This document shows, one piece after another, positions 43,075 through 50,486 of a stretch of DNA of 64,000 nucleotides; position 1 is the first letter of the stretch, and the number at the start of each line of letters is the position of its first letter. Below the pieces are notes generated by a model. The model saw only the letters and a program-made list of their open reading frames with translations, did not search any database and was not told where the DNA came from. This DNA is from Pseudoflavitalea sp. G-6-1-2 (GTDB lineage Bacteria; Bacteroidota; Bacteroidia; Chitinophagales; Chitinophagaceae). The position numbers and the translations under genes were made by a program. The stretch lies in the NCBI RefSeq assembly GCF_012927185.1, contig NZ_JABBGB010000001.1, positions 1,116,001 to 1,180,000 on the forward strand, read 5' to 3'.

Positions 43075-43665
43075 TTATTTCTGTAATCCTCCTACCAGTA
43101 TCTCTACCATGTTCTCTTCCAGCAATTCTCCTTCGATTTTCTTTTTGCTTCTGTGCCAGCTCTCGATACCGCTTACTGCATGGAGCATGATCAATACTGC
43201 TGTGGAGGGATCGATTTTTTTGATCTCGCCTTTCTGTACGCCGTCTTCAATGATCTTTCCGATGCGCTGACGGTAAGCTCTGCGCTGGCCCTGCATGTTG
43301 GACAGATATGGATCGGTGAGGTGTTTCCATTCGCGATCGCTCACATACACTTCTTCGTAGCTGTCTACCATTTGTTTGATATGGAAACGAAGAATGGCTT
43401 CTACTTTTTCGATCTCTGTTTTCTTGCTTTGTTCCACCTCTTCGATATGGGTCATGAATTTGGTGGCAACGCGGAAGCAGATCTCCTGCAGAATTTCAGC
43501 TTTTGAGCTAATGTGGTTGTACAGGCTGGCAGCTTCCACCCCCACATGCTCTGCGAGATCGCGCATGGATGTTGCGCTGTATCCTTTCTCGCGGAAGAGG
43601 ATGGCTGCTTTGGAAATAATCACGTCTTTACGTGTACTGGTGCGGTTACTTTTGATTTTTGCCAT
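43075..43665 (-). CDS. TetR-family regulator of the phenylacetate genes
   Basis: 196 aa from ATG 43665 (MAKIKSNRTSTRKDV). The N-terminal TetR helix-turn-helix is clear: ISKAAILFREKGYSATSMRDLAEHVGVEAASLYNHISSKAEIL. The C-terminal ligand domain is of the type found in regulators of acyl-CoA pathways. Position at the head of the paa cluster and a CTAAC-N4-GTTAG site before both its own gene and paaA suggest an autoregulated PaaR-like repressor responding to phenylacetyl-CoA or a later intermediate. The function is inferred from context; the name PaaR is used for TetR regulators of this pathway in other bacteria. Confidence 0.85.
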   Translation of the reverse strand: MAKIKSNRTSTRKDVIISKAAILFREKGYSATSMRDLAEHVGVEAASLYNHISSKAEILQEICFRVATKFMTHIEEVEQSKKTEIEKVEAILRFHIKQMVDSYEEVYVSDREWKHLTDPYLSNMQGQRRAYRQRIGKIIEDGVQKGEIKKIDPSTAVLIMLHAVSGIESWHRSKKKIEGELLEENMVEILVGGLQK

Positions 43666-43679
43666 GAGTAATAGAAGGT

Positions 43680-43710
43680 CAAAGATAAATAAAAAACTAA
43701 CGTGTGTTAG
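43680..43710 (-). promoter_or_regulatory. tetR-paaE promoter with operator
   Basis: CTAACGTGTGTTAG (43697-43710) has the CTAAC-N4-GTTAG form of the paaA operator. The exact -7 box TATCTTTG occupies 43687-43680 on the minus strand, 9 bases from the operator compared with 19 at paaA: one helical turn different, so both operators face the same side of the DNA relative to the -7 box. Confidence 0.65.
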
Positions 43711-43831
43711 GTATTTTTCCATAGGAAGTTACAAAAAGATTCAAAAAATGCACTAACAAGCCTTAACAAAAATCTGCCGGGGTGCAGTACCTGTGCTGAG
43801 AATCAGGTTTTAGCCGCTGCGAAAAATCCTG

Positions 43832-43839
43832 TAGGTTTG
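43832..43839 (+). promoter_or_regulatory. Possible -7 element for the PfkB kinase gene
   Basis: TAGGTTTG matches TAnnTTTG exactly, 49 bases before the ATG at 43889. TTTT at about 43808-43811 sits near the -33 position. Confidence 0.4.
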
Positions 43840-43888
43840 CACGATTTTTTCCACTGAAATACCAATTCTTTAATAGTAAAAACAGATT

Positions 43889-44812
43889 ATGTCTTTAGTT
43901 GTAGTAGGTACCATGGCATTTGATGCTATCGAAACTCCTTTTGGAAAGGTGAATCAGATTGTAGGCGGATCAGCAACTTACGTTGCGTATGCTGCCAGCA
44001 ATTTTGTAAAACCCATTCAGCAGGTATCCATTGTGGGTTACGACTTCCCCAAAGAAGAAATGGAAGAGCTGACCAAAAGAGGTGTTCAGCTGGATGGCGT
44101 GGAAATCGTTGCAGATAAGAAATCTTTCTTCTGGAGCGGCCGCTATCATATGGACATGAATAGTCGTGATACACTGGTAACCGACCTGAACGTGTTGCTC
44201 GATTTCAATCCGGAGCTTCCTCAGGCGTATCGCGATGCTGAGTTCGTAATGCTCGGCAACCTGCACCCTGCAATTCAGAAAAAAGTGATCGAGCAGATGA
44301 GCGTTCGCCCCAAGCTGATTGCAATGGACACGATGAACTTCTGGATGGAGTCTGCCATGCCTGAGCTCGAAGAAGTGCTGAAGATGGTAGACGTGCTGAT
44401 GATCAACGACAGCGAAGCAAGACAGCTCAGTGGCCAGTTCTCACTGGTGAAAGCTGCAAAAGCTATCATGGAAATGGGACCGAAGTTCCTGGTGATCAAG
44501 AAAGGTGAGCATGGTGCATTGCTTTTCCATCAGGACAATGTATTCTTTGCTCCTGCACTTCCGCTGGAAGATGTATTCGATCCAACAGGTGCCGGTGATA
44601 CATTTGCCGGTGGTTTCATGGGTCATATCGCCCGTACCAAAGACATTTCTTTCGAGAACATGAAAACCGGTATCATCGTAGGTTCTGCACTGGCATCTTT
44701 CTGCGTGGAGAAATTCGGTCCGGATCGTTTGAGAGAGATCAGCCAGCAGGATATCCATACCAGAATTGAGCAATTTGTGAATCTGGTGAATTTCGATATC
44801 GAGTTAGTGTAA
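43889..44812 (+). CDS. PfkB/ribokinase-family sugar or nucleoside kinase
   Basis: 307 aa. The N-terminus IVGGSATYVAYAASNFVKP is the substrate-binding part of the ribokinase fold; the C-terminal signature DPTGAGDTFAGGFMGH carries the anion-hole glycines and catalytic Asp, and KKGEHGALLF precedes it. Members phosphorylate sugars, nucleosides or related small molecules with ATP. The variant with MAFDAIETPFGKVNQIVGGSATY is typical of a conserved Bacteroidota group annotated only as PfkB family carbohydrate kinase. It stands alone between the paa cluster and a lamin-tail gene. Substrate unknown. Confidence 0.88.
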   Translation: MSLVVVGTMAFDAIETPFGKVNQIVGGSATYVAYAASNFVKPIQQVSIVGYDFPKEEMEELTKRGVQLDGVEIVADKKSFFWSGRYHMDMNSRDTLVTDLNVLLDFNPELPQAYRDAEFVMLGNLHPAIQKKVIEQMSVRPKLIAMDTMNFWMESAMPELEEVLKMVDVLMINDSEARQLSGQFSLVKAAKAIMEMGPKFLVIKKGEHGALLFHQDNVFFAPALPLEDVFDPTGAGDTFAGGFMGHIARTKDISFENMKTGIIVGSALASFCVEKFGPDRLREISQQDIHTRIEQFVNLVNFDIELV

Positions 44813-44959
44813 CATAGTTTTCTTTCCGTTGCTGCAAATCAGGTGAAAACGAAAGTGACCACTTGCTTTGCAGCTTTCGGAGGGAAATAGATTCCGTCCG
44901 CATTACCATCACCGGTTAAGAACAGGTACAGCCCTTCTGAAAAATTGATTCCCCCCTTT

Positions 44960-46774
44960 TCAGTTTTTTCTTCTTGTAAGCACCACTCCCTGTTTCCATT
45001 TTCCCGTTGCTCCGTTCGAATTGAACCAGCTTGCCAGAATAATGTAGATCCCCGAAGGCAGTGCCAGCTTTGATTCGCTGAGGCCGTCCCAGCTGAAACT
45101 TCCTGAAATTCCGGTCAACGCATTTGCTGCAAGCATTCTGATGGGGTTTCCATCGAGGTCAAAAACCTGAACAGTGCAAACAACTCCTGTTGTGTTCATA
45201 TTGTATTGGATATGCAACACATCATCGATGCCATCGAGATCTGGGGAGAAAGATTTTGATGAAAGACTGAACTGTGCCTGAATTGACCCAAGTGATCTGT
45301 ATTGAGAGTTGATGTATCCCGGTGTGCCACCCCCTGCGGTAGTTGCAGCCGACATGAAATTGTTTTTAGTGCCGGGTTGCAATGGATCGATGCGTTCCAG
45401 CGAAATGCCTTCCGCTGATTGCAGCAACGAAAAATGCCAGCCAATATCATAATTTATTTCATCGATTATTTTTCCTTGTGAATTACTCAACACCAGCGAA
45501 CCATTTTCATTTGGAAGAGATGGCAGTGAATTAACTGCAAGAACTGCGCTGCGATCTTTCAATACATATTTGCTGCCCAGCCATTCTGGTATGGAACAGA
45601 TGGCGAGGTAGTCGCCAGGAAACAGCAAAAAAGGAAAGTGGGTTGCAGGTTTTGAATTGATTAAAACCTGCGCACTGTTTCTGTTGCTGAAGTAAAGTTT
45701 GCTGAGGTCGATGATCTTTTTGCTGGTGTTGAACAATTCTACATAATCATCTCCTTCGGGTGGAGGATCTGCCAGCAATTCATTGATAACGATATCTCCG
45801 GCAGCCGCGGAAGAAGCTCTGCCTGCTTTTGCGTTGTTGAGCATGCCAACAGTATTCCCTATGCAATCTTTCAGTTCTTTTACGATGAGTTTGTAAACAG
45901 TTTGCTCCTGCATAGCTGCGGGTAATCTGATCTGCACTTCATTGAAAAGTGGCGGAACTGCATTGCAGAATGCTGGTGCCTGCTGCATGCCATCCAGCCT
46001 GAAACCCACTGGTGATGCAGCACTGGCGCTGTCAACGGGTTCGTCGAAAACAGCCATGAGGTGCAGGCTATCTGTAGCATAGGTTCGAAGAAGTGCAGGT
46101 GGAAGCTCGTCCTTTGCCGTTGCGTTAACGCTGTTGATGCGGCCCGGAGTGCCTCCTGCTTCGTCATTGCTGGCCGTCCAGTTACTTTGCCCGGCGCAGT
46201 ATTGAAATGGACTGATCATTTCAAGGCTCCACCCTCCCGATGATTTGATGGTGTTTCTGTACCAGCTCGAATGCCAGCTGATTGCATGGATGATATTTCC
46301 TTGCGGCGAGATCAGTTGCACAATGCCACTTTCGTTTCCGAATGAAGGCCAATTGGAGAGCCCGATTGTTTTTCCATACCGCTGCAAATAGGGCGCTGCT
46401 GTATTGGAGCAGCAGATAAGAAAGCTGTCGGGTTTAAGGATAGTAGACTTTGAGAAATTCGCAGATCCGTTTTCATCAGCGAGTTTGCAGCCGATGAGGT
46501 CCAGCGCTTTTCCTGAAATGTTTTTCAATTCGATGTACTCGTATTCCGGAAGGCCCTTTGGTGGCGAAGGATCAGCCATAATCTCGGTAATGATGAGCTG
46601 ATAGCGGCTGATAGCATTTACGGCAATATTTGCGGATGCCGGTATGGAGAAAAGCATCGCCATCATTATTCCTGTTAAGAAATGAATAACGCGCTTATGC
46701 GCTTTCGGGTAACGCCCATCATCTTTATACCAATGGCTGCTGGTATTTTCCAGAGAAGGTTTTCTTTCTTTCAT
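44960..46774 (-). CDS. Exported lamin-tail-domain protein with gliding-motility-type C-terminus
   Basis: 604 aa. A long N-terminal region leads into a hydrophobic segment (LTGIMMAMLFSIPASANI), probably a signal peptide with an extended n-region. Two lamin-tail domains follow: IITEIMADPSPPKGLPEYEYIELKN (about 60-195) and IVINELLADPPPEGDDYVELFNTS (about 330-480), separated by a beta-sandwich with PPALLRTYATDSLHLMAVFDEPVD. The C-terminus SFSPDLDGIDDVLHIQ, then VFDLDGNPI, WDGLSES, PSGIYIILA, is a type B (gliding-motility-associated) type IX secretion signal. It is presumably a cell-surface or secreted structural protein. A later start at about residue 37 is possible. Confidence 0.82.
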   Translation of the reverse strand: MKERKPSLENTSSHWYKDDGRYPKAHKRVIHFLTGIMMAMLFSIPASANIAVNAISRYQLIITEIMADPSPPKGLPEYEYIELKNISGKALDLIGCKLADENGSANFSKSTILKPDSFLICCSNTAAPYLQRYGKTIGLSNWPSFGNESGIVQLISPQGNIIHAISWHSSWYRNTIKSSGGWSLEMISPFQYCAGQSNWTASNDEAGGTPGRINSVNATAKDELPPALLRTYATDSLHLMAVFDEPVDSASAASPVGFRLDGMQQAPAFCNAVPPLFNEVQIRLPAAMQEQTVYKLIVKELKDCIGNTVGMLNNAKAGRASSAAAGDIVINELLADPPPEGDDYVELFNTSKKIIDLSKLYFSNRNSAQVLINSKPATHFPFLLFPGDYLAICSIPEWLGSKYVLKDRSAVLAVNSLPSLPNENGSLVLSNSQGKIIDEINYDIGWHFSLLQSAEGISLERIDPLQPGTKNNFMSAATTAGGGTPGYINSQYRSLGSIQAQFSLSSKSFSPDLDGIDDVLHIQYNMNTTGVVCTVQVFDLDGNPIRMLAANALTGISGSFSWDGLSESKLALPSGIYIILASWFNSNGATGKWKQGVVLTRRKN

Positions 46775-47021
46775 AAGGTCGGATTGACACTTTATAGGTT
46801 ACGTGTATTGATCAACGTTAACCTATAATCGAAATAATAAACGAAATAAATCCTTCTTCGGTTTCGAAAGTTATTTAGGAAAATATTGCCTCTTACCCGG
46901 CGGACTTTATCTGTTGACTTTCAGTATTGTTTTATGAGCAGCCATCCTGAAACAGGCTGTTTTGCTGGATTAACTCAGATTGGCCGGCTAACAACTGTTC
47001 TTGTCATCCTCAAAAAAAAAT
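46775..47021. other. Intergenic region between the lamin-tail gene and the asd promoter
   Basis: No supported gene. The only open frame here (from 46886) is a chance extension of the leader peptide frame and has no domain. The region is AT-rich and presumably carries the promoter of the divergent lamin-tail gene, though no exact TAnnTTTG box was found on that strand. Confidence 0.4.
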
Positions 47022-47052
47022 TTTGGCACACAGATATTGCGTACTATTTTTG
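47022..47052 (+). promoter_or_regulatory. Predicted promoter of the asd leader, Bacteroidota consensus
   Basis: TTTG (47022-47025), 19-base spacer, TATTTTTG (47045-47052): an exact match to TTTG-N19-TAnnTTTG. The predicted start is about 47058-47060, leaving a leader of roughly 175 bases before the asd ATG. Confidence 0.7.
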
Positions 47053-47059
47053 GTACCAG

Positions 47060-47122
47060 ATGTCAAAAATGATGAAACATACAAAGCGTACGAAGAAGCG
47101 TCCCACAAACGGGAAGGTTTAG
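47060..47122 (+). CDS. Predicted asd leader peptide, Lys/Thr/Met-rich
   Basis: A 20-codon frame ending in TAG; ATG codons at 47060, 47069 and 47072 allow 20, 17 or 16 residues. The longest form is MSKMMKHTKRTKKRPTNGKV: 6 Lys, 3 Thr and 3 Met out of 20, all end products of the aspartate pathway whose second enzyme is encoded by asd downstream. It begins at or just after the predicted transcription start and ends 35 bases before the terminator stem. It is proposed as a cis-acting ribosome-stalling peptide, not a functional protein. The evidence is composition and architecture only. Confidence 0.6.
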   Translation: MSKMMKHTKRTKKRPTNGKV

Positions 47123-47184
47123 GATAGTTTTGTATGTCAAACATAAAATATCAAAAGGCCTTCCCACACGGGGAGGCTTTTTTT
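47101..47184 (+). promoter_or_regulatory. Attenuator: antiterminator and terminator stems upstream of asd
   Basis: Four segments are visible. Segment 1 TCCC (47101-47104) can pair with segment 2 GGGA (47111-47114) inside the leader frame. Segment 2 GGGAAGG (47111-47117) is exactly complementary to segment 3 CCTTCCC (47159-47165). Segment 3 as GCCTTCCC (47158-47165) pairs with segment 4 GGGGAGGC (47170-47177) around an ACAC loop, followed by seven T (47178-47184): a rho-independent terminator. Pairing 2:3 excludes 3:4. The terminator lies 49 bases before the asd start, within its 5' leader, so termination there would prevent asd expression. Confidence 0.65.
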
Positions 47185-47232
47185 ATTAAACTAATTTTTA
47201 ATACTGATCACTTAAAACAATCACTTATAACA

Positions 47233-48240
47233 ATGAAAGTTGCAGTTGTAGGCGCCACTGGTCTGGTAGGCACCAAAATGTTACAGATCCTCTCAGAAAG
47301 GAATTTTCCCGTTACTGAACTCCTTCCAGTTGCTTCAGAAAGATCAATCGGTAAAGAAGTATTCTATAAGGGTAAGGGATACAAGGTGGTTAGCATGACG
47401 GACGCTATCGCTGCAAAACCTGATGTAGCCTTGTTTTCAGCGGGTGGCAGCACTTCACTGGAATGGGCTCCCAAATTTGCTGAAGCAGGTATCACTGTTA
47501 TCGACAATTCATCTGCATGGCGTATGGATCCTTCCAAAAAACTGGTGGTTCCTGAAATCAATGCAGATGCACTGGGAAAAGATGATAAGATCATCGCAAA
47601 CCCCAACTGTTCTACCATTCAGATGGTGGTGGCACTCAATCCGCTGCACAAAAAATATCAGGTGAAACGTGTGGTGGTATCAACTTACCAGAGTGTTACA
47701 GGTACCGGCAAAAAAGCGGTTGACCAGCTGATGGGTGAGCGCGATAAAGCCGTGAAAGGCAGCAATGGCGAATATCCCATGGCGTACAAATATCCAATCG
47801 ACCTGAACGTGATTCCTCAGATCGATGTGTTTCTCGACAATGGTTATACCAAAGAAGAGATGAAGATGGTACTCGAAACCAAGAAGATCATGCGCGATGA
47901 AACCATCCGTGTTACTTCTACTACGGTTCGTATACCTGTAATGGGCGGCCACAGCGAAAGCGTGAACGTGGAGTTCGAAAGCGACTTCGATCTCAACGAA
48001 GTGAAAGCGTTGCTGAAAGCTGCTCCTGGTGTGGTATTGGTGGATGATCCTGCAGCACAGGAATATCCAATGCCTAAAGATGCGCATGAGCGCGATGAGG
48101 TGTTTGTAGGAAGATTGCGCAGGGATGAAACCCAGCCCAATACCCTCAATATGTGGATCGTGAGCGATAACCTGCGTAAAGGCGCTGCTACCAATGCGGT
48201 TCAGATTGCTGAGTATCTGGTGAGCAAACAACTGTTGTAA
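47233..48240 (+). CDS. asd: Aspartate-semialdehyde dehydrogenase
   Basis: 335 aa from ATG 47233 (MKVAVVGATGLVG). The NADP-binding GATGLVG is at residues 7-13; the catalytic Cys lies in NPNCSTIQMV, the substrate-binding Gln and Arg regions in YQSVTGTGKKAVDQL and TTVRIPVMGGHSESVN (catalytic His). The enzyme makes aspartate semialdehyde, the branch point to lysine/diaminopimelate, threonine, methionine and isoleucine. The frame is open upstream to 47134, but that part spans a terminator hairpin and is not coding. Expression is probably controlled by the attenuator-like leader. Monocistronic with its own terminator. Confidence 0.95.
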   Translation: MKVAVVGATGLVGTKMLQILSERNFPVTELLPVASERSIGKEVFYKGKGYKVVSMTDAIAAKPDVALFSAGGSTSLEWAPKFAEAGITVIDNSSAWRMDPSKKLVVPEINADALGKDDKIIANPNCSTIQMVVALNPLHKKYQVKRVVVSTYQSVTGTGKKAVDQLMGERDKAVKGSNGEYPMAYKYPIDLNVIPQIDVFLDNGYTKEEMKMVLETKKIMRDETIRVTSTTVRIPVMGGHSESVNVEFESDFDLNEVKALLKAAPGVVLVDDPAAQEYPMPKDAHERDEVFVGRLRRDETQPNTLNMWIVSDNLRKGAATNAVQIAEYLVSKQLL

Positions 48241-48281
48241 TGTAACTGGAGCTATGCTCCGATGTTATATGGTTATTTCGG

Positions 48282-48310
48282 AAAAAGCCTGCACACTGTG
48301 CAGGCTTTTT
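48282..48310 (+). terminator. Terminator of asd
   Basis: AAAAAGCCTGCAC (48282-48294) and GTGCAGGCTTTTT (48298-48310) form a perfect 13-bp stem with a 3-base loop, ending in a T run. Confidence 0.85.
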
Positions 48311-48402
48311 GTATTTTGTTGCAGGATAATATTTCTAAAGTGCTGTTAACCATCTGATCAAAGCCGTAGGAGGTGGGGCTTTTATGTATTGATGTATTTT
48401 CT

Positions 48403-48410
48403 TAATTTTG
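48403..48410 (+). promoter_or_regulatory. -7 element of the frameshifted kinase-like gene
   Basis: TAATTTTG matches TAnnTTTG exactly, with TTTA at about 48381-48384 in the -33 position. It ends 6 bases before the ATG at 48417. Confidence 0.4.
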
Positions 48411-48416
48411 ATCAAA

Positions 48417-49066
48417 ATGATCTCAGATGAAATCCGAAAAAAGTTACAAAATGTCGTTGGAGGAACTATCCTTGAAGGGCAAGCAGATCATTGCACTACA
48501 ATCAGAAATCTCCTTTGCGAAAGCTTTGGAGCAAATCCTACTGTTAAAAAAGAATTCCAAAATCGCTCAATTCTCAAAGAAGAGCAGGCAGGATTCTTAA
48601 AAACATATGCAGAAAATAATGGACTATGGCTGCCTTCCTTACCAGAAGGCAGTTTGTATTTAACAAGAGGCGGTGAATCTGAAATTTATCTCGCTCCCGA
48701 TCACAGGCATGTGATAAAAGTTAACGACGCTGTTTATTACGCTACCTGGGCTGGTATTTCAATAGCCTGGTAACTCACAATCTACTTTTTCCATACACCT
48801 CTTATACATTGCTTGGCTTCGTTACTGGAGGTGAAGGCATGCTTTGTGCTGTGCTTGAACAACAGTTTATTGAAGGCGGACAAGCAGATCTGGAAGACAT
48901 TAAAGATCTGCTTGTATTCAACGGCTTCCAGAATACCAGAAGGCAGGACTACTACAACAATGAATTTGGGTTATTACTCGAAGATATGCATGACGAAAAT
49001 GTAATTGCCAAAGATGGCATTCTCTTCTTCATTGATACTGTCTTCTATGTTATGGAAAGATCATGA
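48417..49066 (+). pseudogene. Frameshifted polyvalent-protein-type kinase-fold gene
   Basis: Two frames together make one protein of about 216 codons. The first (ATG 48417 to a TAA at 48771) ends SEIYLAPDHRHVIKVNDAVYYATW; the sequence then continues in the next frame as FNSLVTHNLLFPYTSYTLLGF and runs to 49066. Between TGG (ends 48749) and TTC (48758) there are 8 bases where 9 are needed, so a single-base deletion explains the break. The C-terminal half contains LLLEDMHDENVIAKDGILFFIDTVFY, a kinase-like HxxN and a following D, resembling the Kinase-PolyVal family found in polyvalent proteins of mobile elements. The promoter is intact, suggesting recent loss or a sequencing error. Confidence 0.75.
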
Positions 49067-49075
49067 GAAGCGTTC

Positions 49076-49750
49076 TCAATGATCTTCCAGCGCCCTGTTC
49101 AGAAACTTAATCAACGGCATCATCGTCTCAAACGCTTCTGCAGCCTTCTTCAGAAAATCTTTCGACGTTACTTCCGCATCGGTAAAAGTTTTCTGCACCA
49201 GCCAGCTCTTCAGCTTCAGTTCTTCTGCAGCCGGATTATCTTTCTCAAATCCTGCGGGTACTTTCACTAAGCTCATGCCTTCTCCACGATCGAGATCTCC
49301 GAACTGCGATTTGAATTTCTTGCCTTTGATGATCTTGCTGAATTCATCGTAACAGTAATCGATCTCCTGCCTTACATGCTTCAGGTTGTCGCCTGAAGGC
49401 ATCCAGAGGCCCCCTGCGATCATTGTTTTGCCATCGGGTTCGATGTGTACGTAATAGCCTGCGAGCTCGGCTTTTTTGCCTCCTTTGCCGAAGCCTGCGG
49501 CCTGATGCGATTTGTAGGGTGTTTTATCTTTTGAGAAACGGATATCGCGGTTGATGCGGTACATCGATGCTTTGCCGGTATTGTTGCTGATCTCAGGATC
49601 TTTCTTACCATGTTTGTCAATCAACGCCTGCAGAAACTGCTCGATGTCTGCACGTGCTGCATCGTACTGCGCGCGGTGTTCGTCGAACCATTGCTTGTGA
49701 TTGTTCTTCCGCAACTGACGGAAGAAGGTGAGGGTAGATGCTTGTATCAT
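49076..49750 (-). CDS. DUF2461 family protein
   Basis: 224 aa. DUF2461 features throughout: TLTFFRQLRKNNHKQWFDEHR at the start, YRINRDIRFSKDKTPYKSHQAAGF in the middle, YYVHIEPDGKTMIAGGLWMPSGDNL, and KLKSWLVQKTFTD near the end. The family is cytoplasmic, widespread in Bacteroidota and without a known function. It begins right after a hairpin region shared with the NUMOD4 gene upstream and converges on the frameshifted gene, whose stop is 9 bases away. Confidence 0.88.
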   Translation of the reverse strand: MIQASTLTFFRQLRKNNHKQWFDEHRAQYDAARADIEQFLQALIDKHGKKDPEISNNTGKASMYRINRDIRFSKDKTPYKSHQAAGFGKGGKKAELAGYYVHIEPDGKTMIAGGLWMPSGDNLKHVRQEIDYCYDEFSKIIKGKKFKSQFGDLDRGEGMSLVKVPAGFEKDNPAAEELKLKSWLVQKTFTDAEVTSKDFLKKAAEAFETMMPLIKFLNRALEDH

Positions 49751-49767
49751 AGACTACAAATGTAAAA

Positions 49768-49829
49768 CCCGCTCACGAGCGGGCATAAAAAAAGTGGTGT
49801 AAAAAGAGCGCCGTCTCAATTTACACCAC
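49768..49829 (-). terminator. Terminator region of the NUMOD4/HTH gene
   Basis: Two hairpins lie in tandem. GTGGTGTAAA (49794-49803) pairs with TTTACACCAC (49820-49829), and CCCGCT (49768-49773) pairs with AGCGGG (49778-49783), followed on the minus strand by TTTT. Together they probably end leftward transcription after 49851. Confidence 0.6.
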
Positions 49830-49850
49830 CAGAATGCAGTAGGACCAAGG

Positions 49851-50417
49851 TTAATTCTTAATTCGTCCCCAGTTCTCACCGCTCTTGATGCGATACATTG
49901 TCATTTCACTGACACCGTATTTCTCTGCGAGCTTTTTGATGGTGAGCTTCCGGTTCTTGTCTGTAAGGGTTTTTTTGATAGCCTTTACCTGAACTGCGTT
50001 CAGTTTAAGGCCTTCAGTGCGGTTTGCCTGTACTTTTTTGTAGGCAATTTTTGCAGGGCTGTTTTGCTGATGTTCGATCATTTGTTCGAGCGTAGCCCAT
50101 TTGAGATTCTTCACATTGTTGTCGAGCTTGTTGTGATTGGAGTGAATCACATACTTGTGCTTGAGTGAAGGTTTCTTTAAGAACAGACGGGCAATTTCAC
50201 GGTGAATGTACAAGGTACCGTTGTTACCCGGACGATGGAGGTTAAGTGTTCTGTAACCTGTTGTCAAGGATCCTTGCAACAACTTACCGTCTTCAACCAC
50301 ATCGTCTGTATAGCTGGCTATGCGGCCGTGAGATGACAGCGCATACTTTTTACGGAGGTGTTTCCAGCCTGGAAACTGTAGTGGTTTCCACACCTCGTTT
50401 GGAAGTTTTTTTATCAT
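49851..50417 (-). CDS. NUMOD4/HNH homing-endonuclease-like protein with C-terminal HTH
   Basis: 188 aa, very basic. NUMOD4-like start (EVWKPLQFPGWKHLRKKYALSSHGRIAS), then an HNH-type core with HREIARLFL and YVIHSNHNKLDNNVKNLKWAT, and a C-terminal helix-turn-helix (KLTIKKLAEKYGVSEMTMYRIKSG). This architecture is that of free-standing homing endonucleases, but the fixed combination in Bacteroidota and lack of an intron here suggest a domesticated DNA-binding protein. The first histidine of a canonical HNH (usually VNHIDGN) is kept in VIHSNHN, so nuclease activity remains possible. It is separate from ligA upstream. Confidence 0.75.
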   Translation of the reverse strand: MIKKLPNEVWKPLQFPGWKHLRKKYALSSHGRIASYTDDVVEDGKLLQGSLTTGYRTLNLHRPGNNGTLYIHREIARLFLKKPSLKHKYVIHSNHNKLDNNVKNLKWATLEQMIEHQQNSPAKIAYKKVQANRTEGLKLNAVQVKAIKKTLTDKNRKLTIKKLAEKYGVSEMTMYRIKSGENWGRIKN

Positions 50418-50486
50418 CGCCTTTTCCTTTTGGCTAAAGTTACAAAAAAAGCCGCGCGAATATCAAAAAACAATAATAAGAATGGA

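Noticed and set aside
44831-44879. Nested inverted repeats (GCTGCAAA/TTTGCAGC and CGAAAG/CTTTCG) after the PfkB gene
   Set aside because: Loops are long and no T tract follows on either strand, so a terminator call is not justified.
46886-47059. Upstream extension of the leader-peptide frame
   Set aside because: It spans the consensus promoter and has no domain; only the part after 47060 can be transcribed from it.
47125-47132. TAGTTTTG, a second exact -7 box inside the asd leader
   Set aside because: No TTTG at the right distance upstream; transcripts from here would always lack segment 2 of the attenuator. Kept as a caveat, not called as a promoter.
47134-47232. In-frame N-terminal extension of Asd
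   Set aside because: It would translate through the terminator hairpin; Asd homologues start at MKVAVVGATG.
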